From assembly GCA_013115125.1 (NCBI GenBank), contig JABANN010000097.1, positions 1-64,000 on the forward strand: a stretch of DNA of 64,000 bases. Reading direction: 5' to 3'. Positions 34,446-45,371 of this stretch are shown here, one piece after another. The notes beneath the pieces were generated by a model that ran no database searches, had not been told where the DNA came from, and worked only from the letters and a program-made list of their open reading frames with translations. The position numbers and the translations under genes were made by a program. Position 1 is the first letter of the stretch. Each line of letters opens with the position of its first letter. This stretch comes from Perkinsus olseni. Taxonomy: Eukaryota > Perkinsozoa > Perkinsida.

Positions 34446-36138
34446 TCAGCTGAAGACATCCCCCCTGATACGTCTGACGAGGCGGATATCCTGAGAAAGG
34501 CAGGCGAAGGAGGCCGATCGTCAGTCTGACCAGTGTCAGTATGAATCATGAGTGGGCAGCACCTTCGACATTAGTGTCACCCGCTTGGCGTGAATCGCCA
34601 CCAGCATAGCATCCTCGAAGAGCCCAACCTGATCCGATAAGTAAGGACTCTCATTATGACTCACCTTGGCCCACCAGGTAAGCCTCCGCCGCCGTCTGCA
34701 ACGCTATCAACGCCTCTTGTGACCACCTAGCGGAGAGAAAGGATAGGATAGAGAGAATCGAGACAGACGTACCTCCATTCCTCCCCCACAAACAGTAGCT
34801 GTATCTCCCGGACCACTCTGGCAAAGGGAGCCTTGGGTACCAACAGTTCTGTCGTTCTCTAAGGTGACCATCATCATCTACCGTCATCACGGCACTCCCC
34901 TCTACTTGGAATTGCCGTATCTCCTTAAGGGCCTTGGTGCCGGGACGGAACCTCCGCTTCTTTTTACCATCGGACCCACCACTAGGGCGACCTGATGCCA
35001 GGCAGCATCACAGCACCACCTCTTGCTACTATTACTCGGTCGGGCCGCGGCTTTCTTAGTCGATGGTCTCCGGGCAGGGGGGGCCGGTGGCTGCTGCCTT
35101 GGTGCTCTGAGCCAATAACGGTGCTGCCTGCAAGTGGCACTCCCTTCATACCGCTTAGGACTTATCCTCCGCGCTGTCGGGGGCGTCCCTCTCATCTGTA
35201 CAACTCCTCTTGGGGGGCCTGATTACAGAACGCCAATTTCCTCTCGTACCGCATAAGGGACTGGCCTTACTGCCACGAAGGGTGGACGGCGGAGTGATGG
35301 GAGAAGTTGGCCGGGCGCGTCTCGCAGGAGGGGAGGGGGTCCTCCGCCTTGGTGGGGGCGGCGGTGCCCTTTTAGGGGTTGGTACCGTTTCCGGAGGGCT
35401 CATCGGTTCACTGGACTCGGATGATGCTCCGGCTGGTGTGCTCCTGCGGAAAGAAGAGGTAGGTCTCATCAGACGAGGCTCCTACTTGGCCGCTGTCCGG
35501 GCCCCGGCCTTCGCTGGTGTACCTCTCCTCCCGCCTGACAATGAACCAGCAGCGAGTTAGAGGCAGGTAGTTCATCCTCGACAGAGTGAAGGCATGCTGT
35601 AGTAGTGTAAAGATTGGGTTAGCGGGTTAGCCCAACCCTGCTGCTGGATACACTCGATGCATGGAGCCCAGCAGACCCACTTGATGGCGATCGTCGTCCG
35701 GGAGATCTACCGCGAGGCGGAGGAGGCGGGGCTCTCTTGGGTGTAGGTACCGGTCCTGGTGGGGTCATTGGTTCGCTGGACTCCGATGACCCTGGCGAGG
35801 AGTCACTGATGAGAGAATGAATTAGTGACCCTGTTCTGGCCGGAATTAGAACCCACCCGTCATCAACCCCATCATCCGTAGGGCGGGCATCCCTTCGAGG
35901 AGGGCCTCTCCTGCTACCTGATACAAGGAAAGGGAAATCACGATGAGGTGGATGCCGCCTACCTTGCGAAGAGAAAAGTGCAGATAGACGGGGGAACATA
36001 CGGCGGAGAAGAGAGGAGGAGCGGAAGAAGTAAGGACTGATGACGATAACTCAGGAGAATGCACCCACCTGATGGTGGTCCTCTCGATGATGATGCTGAT
36101 GATGATCCGGACGATCGTTGACTCGTTCGAGGTAGCAT
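34446..36138 (-). CDS. CENPA: centromeric histone H3 variant (cenH3/CENP-A)
   Basis: Joined exons end in a complete histone fold: FRPGTKALKEIRQFQ, RTTELLVPKAPFARVVREIQ, LLFVGEEWRWSQEALIALQT, AAEAYLVGLFEDAMLVAIHA, KRVTLMSK and, after a last intron, DIRLVRRIRGDVFS. This aligns end to end with H3 but is far more diverged than any canonical H3. It has Trp where H3 has Phe before the alpha-2 helix (WSQEALIAL against FQSSAVMAL), as in CENP-A. The N-terminal tail is roughly 210 residues from ATG 36138 (MLPRTSQRSSGSSSASSS), rich in Pro, Arg and Ser. It holds ARTAAK and two copies of a segment around PTPKRAPPPPPR. About eight introns (39-135 nt) are required. The last four joins are firm by homology; the tail joins rest on phase and the repeat. 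Confidence 0.85.
35341..35790 (-). repeat. duplicated Pro-rich coding segment in the cenH3 tail
   Basis: Two diverged copies, about 35702-35790 and 35341-35426, encode SSESSEPMTPPGPVPTPKRA.. and SSESSEPMSPPETVPTPKRA.., each followed by a run of five Pro and a basic stretch. A shorter relative (SPKRAPRQQPPAPPARR) lies further downstream. The unit spans about 30 residues. Confidence 0.85.
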
Positions 36139-36420
36139 GCGGAAAGAGATTCACTCCCCCTGCACAGACCCGAGAGGGGGCAAGAACAGGACGAGCGGGG
36201 GCCCACGGGCGTGATACTACCACCGAGATCTAGCTGCCGTCAACGCAAGGACTGCGATGGGGGGAACAGCACAGACATCATGCCATCAAGGAACGATCAG
36301 ACTTTGTGGGAAGTTGTTATCATTACGAAAGTTGTGCTTCTCTGAAGGGGACATATCTTCCATCAGTGATATCCTCTCAGTAATGTGTTGCTCTGGGGTA
36401 CTGCACCACGACCAATGGCT

Positions 36421-37536
36421 TCAGCCCTGTTTTTTCTTCTTCTGTTTCTTCTGTTTCTTCTTCTCACTCTCTCGGCCTGCCGGCGCATCTACGACGAAGA
36501 AACCTCTGCATCCCCGTCAAAGCAATCTGCCTGGAATGGTCTCCTTACCGGTATCTCCCTTCTTCTTGCGTGCCTTCTTATCTTTCTTCCCCCTCTCTTG
36601 CTTGTCGCTTCCCTCCTTGGTTTTCCTCTTTTTCTTCTTTTTTCTCCCCCTGTTCTCCACCCTCCTCTCCTTCCACTCAAGATGCATCAGCGCCCGTCTT
36701 TCCAGCTCTTTGGCCTCCTTCAGACCCTACCACCACCAGGAGTCATTCAGAGCAACCAGCCACTCAAACAAACTATCACTCAAACGCCACCGAGACGCCA
36801 CGCTACTCCACTCTCGCTCGCGACGAATTGCGAAAGGTACGGTAAGAAAGTCGCAATTGCCTACCGCCTTCCCCTTATTATTTATAAGATAGTCCCTGCG
36901 GGCAAAGGCCCACTCAACGATCTCCTCAGTGTCGGTATCACTGTATTCTTGCCCTGGCTTCATAGGCTTGTAATTGTCCCGATCTGTGATAGACTGTGAG
37001 GGGCACTACTTTTAGCCGTACCCGCCTCTCACCTTTCTTCCTCTTCCTCTGCATCTCCAGCATCCTGACAGGGTCCTTCTCCAAGTAAAGGCTTTTGCGC
37101 TGCTTGCGTGCCGCTGAGGTCAGTACAGCGCCTCAGCTCAGAGGCCTAGCCTTCCTTCTCACTCCGTTTCTTCTCGCTTTCCATCTCTGCTTCCTTCTGA
37201 GCACGTTTCTTGGCCTCCTCACGCTCCTGTGAGAGGATGATGGATCAGAATGAGCAGCAGCGGGCGTCGATGTACTCGGATATCCGCCTCTTCCTGTAAC
37301 CGCTTGACCTCTGCTTCGTAGTCCACTTCGAACAAGTAGTCCTCATCATAATCCTCTTGGTCCTCCCCCTCAGCGTCATCGTCCGCCTTGCTGTCCTGGG
37401 CGCTAGCCTTCGGCTTTGACTTGGAGGATCCCGTACGTGTAAGAAGGAAGACTGCGAACAGCAGGTCCCCGGGCGTGGTCCACCCATTGGCCTTCAACGC
37501 AAGGTGTGGTAGCCAGGCTCGGGGAGGCAAGCGCAT
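36421..37536 (-). CDS. lysine-rich protein, probably nuclear
   Basis: Starts MRLPPRAWLPHLALKANGWT at ATG 37536, then an acidic region (DDDAEGEDQEDYDEDYLFEV, YEAEVKRLQEEADI), a charged helix (REEAKKRAQKEAEMESEKK), KSLYLEKDPVRMLEMQRKRK, then GQEYSDTDTEEIVEWAFARR and FLTVPFAIRREREWSSVASR. The C terminus is very lysine-rich (KKQKKQKKKKQG at 36421). Introns of about 50 nt are phase-consistent where checked. The opposite strand of the Lys-rich part is a T/C-rich tract that also stays open. No family named with confidence; the acidic-then-basic layout fits a chromatin- or ribosome-biogenesis-type protein. Confidence 0.5.
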
Positions 37537-37673
37537 GCTGCTGTCTTTGATTTGTCTTTCAAACGACCACTAACTTGGGAACTGACTTGAATTGTGCATT
37601 GGCGTGAACTTATAGAGAGAGACGGGTAAGGTGGGCGACTGCTACTACTGCCACTATACAAAAGTGGTCTCCT

Positions 37674-38010
37674 CTACTTATACTGAATCCCCTTCTCGTC
37701 GAGCCATCTCTTCCACAAGCTTTGATTCTCCTTGATCCATCCAGGTGCGTTGAGGTAGGGGTCATAGGGGCACATGGACATCTGGCGATAGGCTACTAAC
37801 TGACGATAATGATAGCGATAGGCGACCGAATCAGAGTATGGTACATTGCGGCGCTGCTGCATGCCGTCATCCTGGTTGTGGAGTATGGCTTTCATGGCTA
37901 CCCCCAGAGATAATCGATCGGCTTCTACCTTCATGAAGTCTCGTGTCATATCTTATGGATAATGATCAGGCCCGCTGAGCCATCATGACCTTACTAGGAG
38001 CATCTCCCAT
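37674..38010 (-). CDS. small conserved-looking protein, about 97 aa
   Basis: Two exons: ATG at 38010 (MGDAP) and, after a 44-nt intron with phase 1, NMTRDFMKVEADRLSLGVAM and on to YRYHYRQLVAYRQMSMCPYD and WLDEKGIQYK, stop at 37674. Compact, Tyr/Met-rich, no signal peptide or membrane helix. Not recognised; a small mitochondrial or complex-associated subunit is possible but unproven. Confidence 0.5.
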
Positions 38011-38130
38011 ACTCCGTGAGAAGCACGGCAGACATGAGCTTTTTCTTCCTCTTCTACTGTGTGCAAGGGCTGCCCTGGGCTGGCTCATCGACATAGCCAG
38101 TATCATAACCTGAACGGGCTCATAGTGGAG

Positions 38131-40960
38131 TTAAGGTACGGTAGACTGGTATACCTTATCGAAGATACTGGAGAAGTCCTCGAAACTCATCCAGAACATG
38201 CCATCATCACCAGGAGCGAATCCAGTGGCTTCCACCAGCTGTGGATGGGCCCGCCAAGTGGGAAGGTCAGCATCGGACCATCGACCATTCCATTCAGTCG
38301 ATTGAGTGCCATCCCCTTTGCCGTGTGGGTTACGGAGCTGTACCTACCACGACCACGACGATGGTCCATCACGGATAGGGTACGGGTCTTGGTGCTGACC
38401 AATCGTATGTTGCCAACTCGGCAGGCCGATATTAGACTGTACGCATGTCCCAGTACCAGACCATCCGGCCTGAAAGATGGAACCCTCCGCAGGAGAGGCG
38501 TAAGAGGTGGATGCAGACCGGAAATAGCCTTGCAAAGTCCTCGGTGGTTGGAAGCAAGTGATACAGGCGGCCATGAGGTAGTTACGCTCGTCGTAGCTCA
38601 ACAGCTTGTCGAACAAGGCGTCGTTAGTGTACCTGCTCTTACCCGGATGATAATGATAATCGGATGGCCGTTGACGCTACTGTGTCGAGAGAGTCCCTCC
38701 TCGATCCGTAACGCCTTGCCGGACAGGCTTGTATCCACAGGTTGGGCGATCTCGGCTGTGCCATTGCGCCCATCCTCGTTGCCATACCCCAACCTCAGCA
38801 CGCGTCATGTCCTTGTCCAAAGCTCTGCGCTTGAACCTGATCATGCCAGTGGGAGCATCTTCAATATTGTGAGACAAAACAGAATGAGGCATTACTCGTA
38901 GACTTGAGAATAGCCGGTCATGGTCATGAAGGCGAAAGGCTCATGTCCTCCAGCTATCTTGCTGTAGGACCCTACAAACTTGGCCATTGCCTTCTCAAGT
39001 ATAAGACACCTACAGAAGGGAGTAGCGCAAGGTCCAGAGCCAGCACAGCAGCTCACCACATCTCATTGCCATGGGGCGCTGCGAACAGCGGTCTGTACCG
39101 CATGCGAGGCTTCACTCGTCCATCGTAACTGATAGACCATCCCACCAATAGAGGCGACAACGATCCTCGTACACCCGTTTGCCCTGGTCATTCATCCGAT
39201 AGGGTACTTGAGTGTAGTCAGCATAGTACCTGCAAACAAGACACACCGTTGAACCGATACGCTATTTGCGCCAATAGAATCCTAACGCAGAACTAAGTCG
39301 CTGGAGGAGGCGGCTAATTGCGGCCATTTTCGGCCCTTTCTCGAGATGATGGCGACGGATTTGTCTAAGGGTTGGTCCAGTCGTCCTACTTGCATGGGAC
39401 GTAGTCATCTATTGTAATGTTCTCCCAACGGCATTTGGTATGATCATAAAGGCTCACAGTGTATCTCCCTTCAGGGGAGATGGCCTAGAGACAGGGATGA
39501 CGAGAGGACACTGAATATTGGTTCAATTTCCCCACCTTAGGATTTATTCTCTCCACCACTGAGTCGGGGAACTCTGCTAGGCATGCCATACTAGCCAGCA
39601 GCCAGCAGTCCCCAACTACCCCTTGGGTGAGGTCATTGGGCTCTATCGTGTCGTCGAATAGGTTGACCTGAACATGTGCGGTCACGGCCAGGTCCTAAAC
39701 ACAGTTGTTTTGGTATAGCAACTAGTGGAAGTCTCCTCCCTACACCAACAGTAACCCAAGCTGCTCACATGTCCTTACTCGAAGATGTTACGCCGATGAG
39801 ATCGCGCTCCCCCTGATCATCATCATCATCATCACCTTACCGGATCCTCATGGCTGAGGCCACAGTTCATTCGTATGAGGTCGGGTATCCGTATCCACAC
39901 TGCCCCATCGCGCTCCGCGGGTGTTAAGCGTAAGCGGGACTTGTTATCTTCACTGCTAACCGGACCTAGACTGGGCTGTCAGCACAGTCTTGGGCCTTGC
40001 TACTTCACCTATAGTATTCCTGGCGTCCAAAGGTGAGAAGCTCTTGTCCATGAACAGACCATCCCCGCCTGGCCGCGGCACCTAGAGCGGTGCTCCAGGG
40101 GTATCCACAAGACTGAAGGATCGTCACCTTGTCAGGCGGCGGAGCATCTATCGGATTGTGTGAGGCCTTCATAGTCCTCCACCACCTACGAGCCAAGGCT
40201 CCCTACAAGCAATACTGAGTGCCTCTCGCCACGGTGATCGTGTTGGCAGCCTCTGGTTGTGTGTAGGGCGGTCGGGCGGCAGTACATGTGGCGCTTGACA
40301 TGCCTACGCATCCTTCGTCTATCTATCCACCTCCTCAACCTAGCCCTCATGCTCCAACGCTCATGCCTTGCGATCTCCAGGAGCTGCCAGGATTTACCCG
40401 CCTCCGTACCACTACGAGTGGTAGGTCGTTTACTCCTATATAACGCCACTGATGGCGAACCGAGTCGCTGAGCATTACGGTTGTAGGCCCATTGAAGGAG
40501 GAGGCCACCGTGACGAGGGCACGATGTCTCAGGTATGCACGAGCCTCAAGCTCACACCCCCTTACCTCGATCCAACTCTAGCCTTGTGTGGCCCTACGCT
40601 ATGATAATGATGACTGTCCTGATAGCAACGACATTGTGCAAGGAGTACCATATACAGACCAAGGCACCTTCCTTTGAGAGGCCGACGAGGTACCCGGCCC
40701 AGTGGGAGGACTGTGAGGCTGCTGTACTCGATGATGCTGCTGATGGCCACGTGCGGCGGCAGGAGGTGGATACCCATTGGGCTGGGGCGACAGGGTAGTC
40801 GAGGCTCTATGCTCGAGATCATATGCCGCCCATGCCATTTCTATAGTAGCGTATCTCCTATCCTTAGCTGGACAGTAGTACGTGTACTCTCCTGATCAGA
40901 CTCCTGTCCGACGATTCATGTAGGTAATGCAGCTCACCTGGCCTTGAATGGGAGGCAACC
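38131..40960 (-). CDS. calpain-family cysteine protease
   Basis: Ca2+-regulated cysteine protease fold (CysPc, family C2). Exons in order: GDGLFMDKSFSPLDARNTIG, DLTQGVVGDCWLLASMACLA (catalytic Cys in GDCW), GRYTVSLYDHTKCRWENITI, RVKPRMRYRPLFAAPHGNEM, EKAMAKFVGSYSKIAGGHEP, FDKLLSYDERNYLMAACI, VLGHAYSLISACRV (catalytic His), LRNPHGKGDGTQSTEWNGRW (catalytic Asn in LRNPHG) and DGMFWMSFEDFSSIF. So the Cys-His-Asn triad is visible. The canonical LRNPWG is LRNPHG here. The upstream part (40.6-40.96 kb, Pro/Gln-rich, MAWAAYDLEHRAS) is assigned by position only. The reading ends just after the protease core, so no C-terminal calcium-binding domain was found. Introns are short. Confidence 0.78.
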
Positions 40961-41097
40961 CTGACGTATCCAGGAGGGGGTGCTGAAAAGTAACTCATTC
41001 GCATCTCACGAGAGATTCTAAGTTTTTGGGTTTTTTAAGGGTTATGAGCTTTTTTTAAGGGCACTTGCAACTTGCAGCCGCAGGTACTACCTCCAGG

Positions 41098-41349
41098 ATG
41101 GTGTCGACTCCCTTTCGATTCTCCTTGGGCAGGCACGACAGGTTCTACAGCACCGTACCTGTATCGATCTCCCCTCCTCGAGACGGCGACGATAAGCAGC
41201 CTACTTTTGCAGCCCTTGTCGCGGGTCGTAGCACCTTTGCCGCCCCGCTAAGGATGGGACACCAGCATGGTGAGTTATTGTACCCGGCACCTGTAATCAT
41301 AGCCCACTCACCACAGGATGCACCAGATGCTCCCCTCACCATCCTATAG
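41098..41349 (+). CDS. small protein with mitochondrial-type N terminus
   Basis: Single exon of 83 codons from ATG 41098. MVSTPFRFSLGRHDRFYST looks like a cleavable mitochondrial presequence (Arg, Ser, aromatic, no acid for the first 13 residues). It ends DAPDAPLTIL. A donor-like gtgagtt inside it leaves open a spliced form. An open 3' stretch to 41545 (YSDSVAVRYRLSDSVPYQ) might be a later exon. No family recognised. Just upstream are two T-rich tracts followed by aaggg. Confidence 0.35.
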   Translation: MVSTPFRFSLGRHDRFYSTVPVSISPPRDGDDKQPTFAALVAGRSTFAAPLRMGHQHGELLYPAPVIIAHSPQDAPDAPLTIL

Positions 41350-41521
41350 TGATTCGGTGGCGGTGAGGTATAGACTATCGGACTCTGTGCCGTACCAAGC
41401 ATACTGGGACGAGCATGGTACGCCGAGCGCCGCTGCTGGTATAACAACAGTAACGATTCCAGAGTACCACCTACTCATGCTACCGAATCTCCAGACGTGT
41501 ACACCAATCCTGGGCCGTCAA

Positions 41522-42833
41522 CTAGACGCTCACCATCGACGATAGGAGGGCCGCCGCTGCAAGAGCCATCTCTGAGCCTACGCAGACTATCACACCCACC
41601 TTGTGGTGTTGTAGTGACTGTGGCGTGATGGGACGGTTGGCATCTAACCCTGTAGCATCCTGACCTCTCACAATCCCCGCAAAGAGTGACAACTCGAAGC
41701 ACGACTGCTGATTATATTGATCAGAATCTTCTTGTGTACGTTGCAGAAATTGGAAGAGCTCGTCGAAACTCAAATTACATGATAATAATAATGTGATTCA
41801 ACAGCAAGGAGACCCCCGGGGATTCTGTCCAGAGGCCTGTTTTCAGGTTGGACCTGTGCCAAAGGGTACGTAGAGATAATCACTGTTGCAAGGCGATGTA
41901 TGCCTGGCTCATGGCTACGCAGACACAGGCCTGCCGACGACCTGATAGGTAGTAACAGAACTCGCCCAACACGACTATTGACAACTACCTTGCTCTCGAT
42001 AGCCTCGAAGTTGTTATACAGTCCCGCTCCGAATGTGCCAGTAAGGAAGCCTAGGACCATGCCTCTGGCCATGCCAAGGCCTTGTATAGGGCCAAGTCCT
42101 CCACCTATAGCCGCGCCAATCAATGCACAGCGATCTGTGATAACTTGGTCTGAGAGTACACGTACTGAAACCCTCAGCTGTTGTTACTCTACCACTTACT
42201 AGTGTTGAACCTTATCCTGTATGCTCTATCAAGGAAGCCTTCATAGTCGACACCACCGCGGACCATTCTGCCGTACCTTCTCAAATCGATCCTGAAGCCG
42301 TCCGCTAGAGTGTACTGCAAATGCTACCACATGAATGGCGTGAGAATGACTAACCCTCCCAGAGTCCATGCAGGACTGAGGGCCTTCCGATACAGATGGG
42401 GTCTGCGTAGGGCTAAGGCGGCCAAGGACGAGCTAAGCAGCCCGAATCCAGCACCGATCTGACACACAGTTATAACACGGCATTCTTGAGACAGCCGTAC
42501 CTGGGCACACTTCGTAGCCACGTGAGCCATGACTTCAGCCTCTGGGTCAGGGATGAGCCTCTCAGGGTCATCGGATAGCTTCTTCTCCTCATCAGAGGGA
42601 CAGGAGAATAAATTGCGCCAGTACCTGAGCTCAGTAGTCCATCTGTAGGCAATACAGCCCGGGAGGGCGACCTTCTAGTCATCAGCTATACAAGCAGAAG
42701 GTCCAAGGATCTGTTCTTACCCAGCAGAGTTCCTCAGGCCCCCGACGATTCTCGCAGCATCCAGCTGATGCGGTGCCTCGTGTTCAACAGTTGCCTCTTC
42801 TGGTGATGGCAAGGGCTGTTCCTCGGTGGCCAT
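41522..42833 (-). CDS. multi-pass membrane protein, unknown family
   Basis: Starts MATEEQPLPSPEEATVEHEA at ATG 42833. Introns join to PGCIAYRWTTELRYWRNLFS, SDEEKKLSDDPERLIPDPEA, VITVCQIGAGFGLLSSSLAA (membrane), SPAWTLGGLVILTPFM (membrane), TLADGFRIDLRRYGRMVRGG, CALIGAAIGGGLGPIQGLGM and MVLGFLTGTFGAGLYNNFEA (two Gly-rich helices), ACVCVAMSQAYIALQ and HFDELFQFLQRTQEDSDQYN. The paired Gly-rich helices are reminiscent of small organelle inner-membrane proteins, but no family is named. The longest intron is about 115 nt. The 3' end at 41522 is the furthest reading. Confidence 0.5.
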
Positions 42834-44099
<1,266 letters not shown>

Positions 44100-44314
44100 G
44101 GTGTAAGTCAAAAACACTGGTGTCTCCAACCTGCGCGTTGGACAGTAGCGCGCGCCACGGTGATCGATTTAGACAATGATATATCACGAGCATGCTACAA
44201 CCAACAGTGAATAGTTATTGGATGTAAATTTCCAGTACTGTTGACATGCACCATCATCATCACGACTTTACGCCTCTCTCAGGCTGCTGCTGATGGCCCG
44301 AGCCGTCCGATGGG

Positions 44315-45243
44315 CTAATTCGGCGGGCTGCACGTATTTGCAGTCGCGTCCACTCTTCCTGAATAGCAGACAGGAGCACTCTCTCTAGTAGAGGGGCCTA
44401 CAATGGAGCTGGCGCGATTGCGCGATGGAGGTATCCATGGTACCACCGGGCGATGCTGGTTGACGGTGGTGCTGGGGAGGCTCACTGAAGCTACATTAGA
44501 TGGTGGCGGTGGATGATGATGGAATGGTGGTGGCGGTGGTGGATGCACAACTGATTAAGGAGGCCGACAAGAGTCGAGAGGAATGCTCCAGTGCTGCGAC
44601 ACTCTACCGTGTTGTTTACTGTTATGCTTAGTAGATGCATTAGAAAATGTACGCAGATGGAAGGAGGGCACTTTGGGTACTCGAAGCTTCTGTCGGAAGT
44701 CTGGAAAAAGATGGTATTAGACTGCGACTAGGCTTATGTATCCCTACTGTGAGAGCCTGGAGCGTTGCTGCACCCTGCCGTCCGCTGCTGATGATACGCC
44801 ATTGCAGGCCCGAAGCCTGTCGTACGTTTAGACCGAAGAGCCACGCCACTAGCATCGGTAACGGGAGGATTGAAGGGTACCTAAACCGTGATCATAGAAA
44901 ACAGTAAACGCCTTCACTGTCCCTTTCCGACTACTAAGGGAGATTGCCGCTGCTTCTGCAAAGCTATCGGTGGGGGCGATGCTAGCGAGACGTTCTCAGC
45001 ACGCAGCTGACAACAACAAGTTAGTAAACACGCTTGACGCGCGTCGCTAGTACAGGCCTTGAGGGTCCGAAGAAATTAGGTGTCGTCGATCTTGGGAGGG
45101 CTGTTGGTGACACTAGACTGCCTAACATGGTGGCCGGGGCATCTGCAGCAAAGGTCACACTAGACGGTCTGTGGCAGGCTGCTGCTACGCTTCGCTAAAG
45201 ATCCCTGAACTATTTGCAAGGAAGATGCTGATGATGATGCCAT
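44315..45243 (-). CDS. proline-rich protein, unknown
   Basis: ATG 45243 starts MASSSASSLQIVQGSLAK. Phase-matched introns lead to HAPATMLGSLVSPTALPRST, NFFGPSRP, LRAENVSLASPPPIALQKQR, and VPFNPPVTDASGVALRSKRT. A separate 3' exon holds runs of six and four Pro with His (44490-44548) and RPVVPWIPPSRNRASSIVG, stopping at 44315. Pro runs of this sort bind WW, SH3 or EVH1 domains or profilin. No ordered domain seen. That the Pro/His exon belongs to this gene is likely but not proven. Confidence 0.4.
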
Positions 45244-45371
45244 AGCACCATGGGGGACGCTCCTGATCCGCTGATGGGCGAGCAGCGGCGTGGTAGAGCG
45301 TGCGAAGCCTGCATAGAGCTTGGATACCGTGTATCACCTAGCCCCTCTCACCGAAGTTAGCCGCAGATTGT

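Noticed and set aside
36257-36999. Two plus-strand frames of over 200 codons, Phe/Leu/Ser-rich and membrane-like
   Set aside because: They are the complement of the lysine-rich coding exons on the minus strand; the T/C-rich composition explains the openness.
38059-38901. 280-codon plus-strand frame
   Set aside because: It lies opposite the calpain exons with the catalytic His and Asn, which are clearly real on the minus strand.
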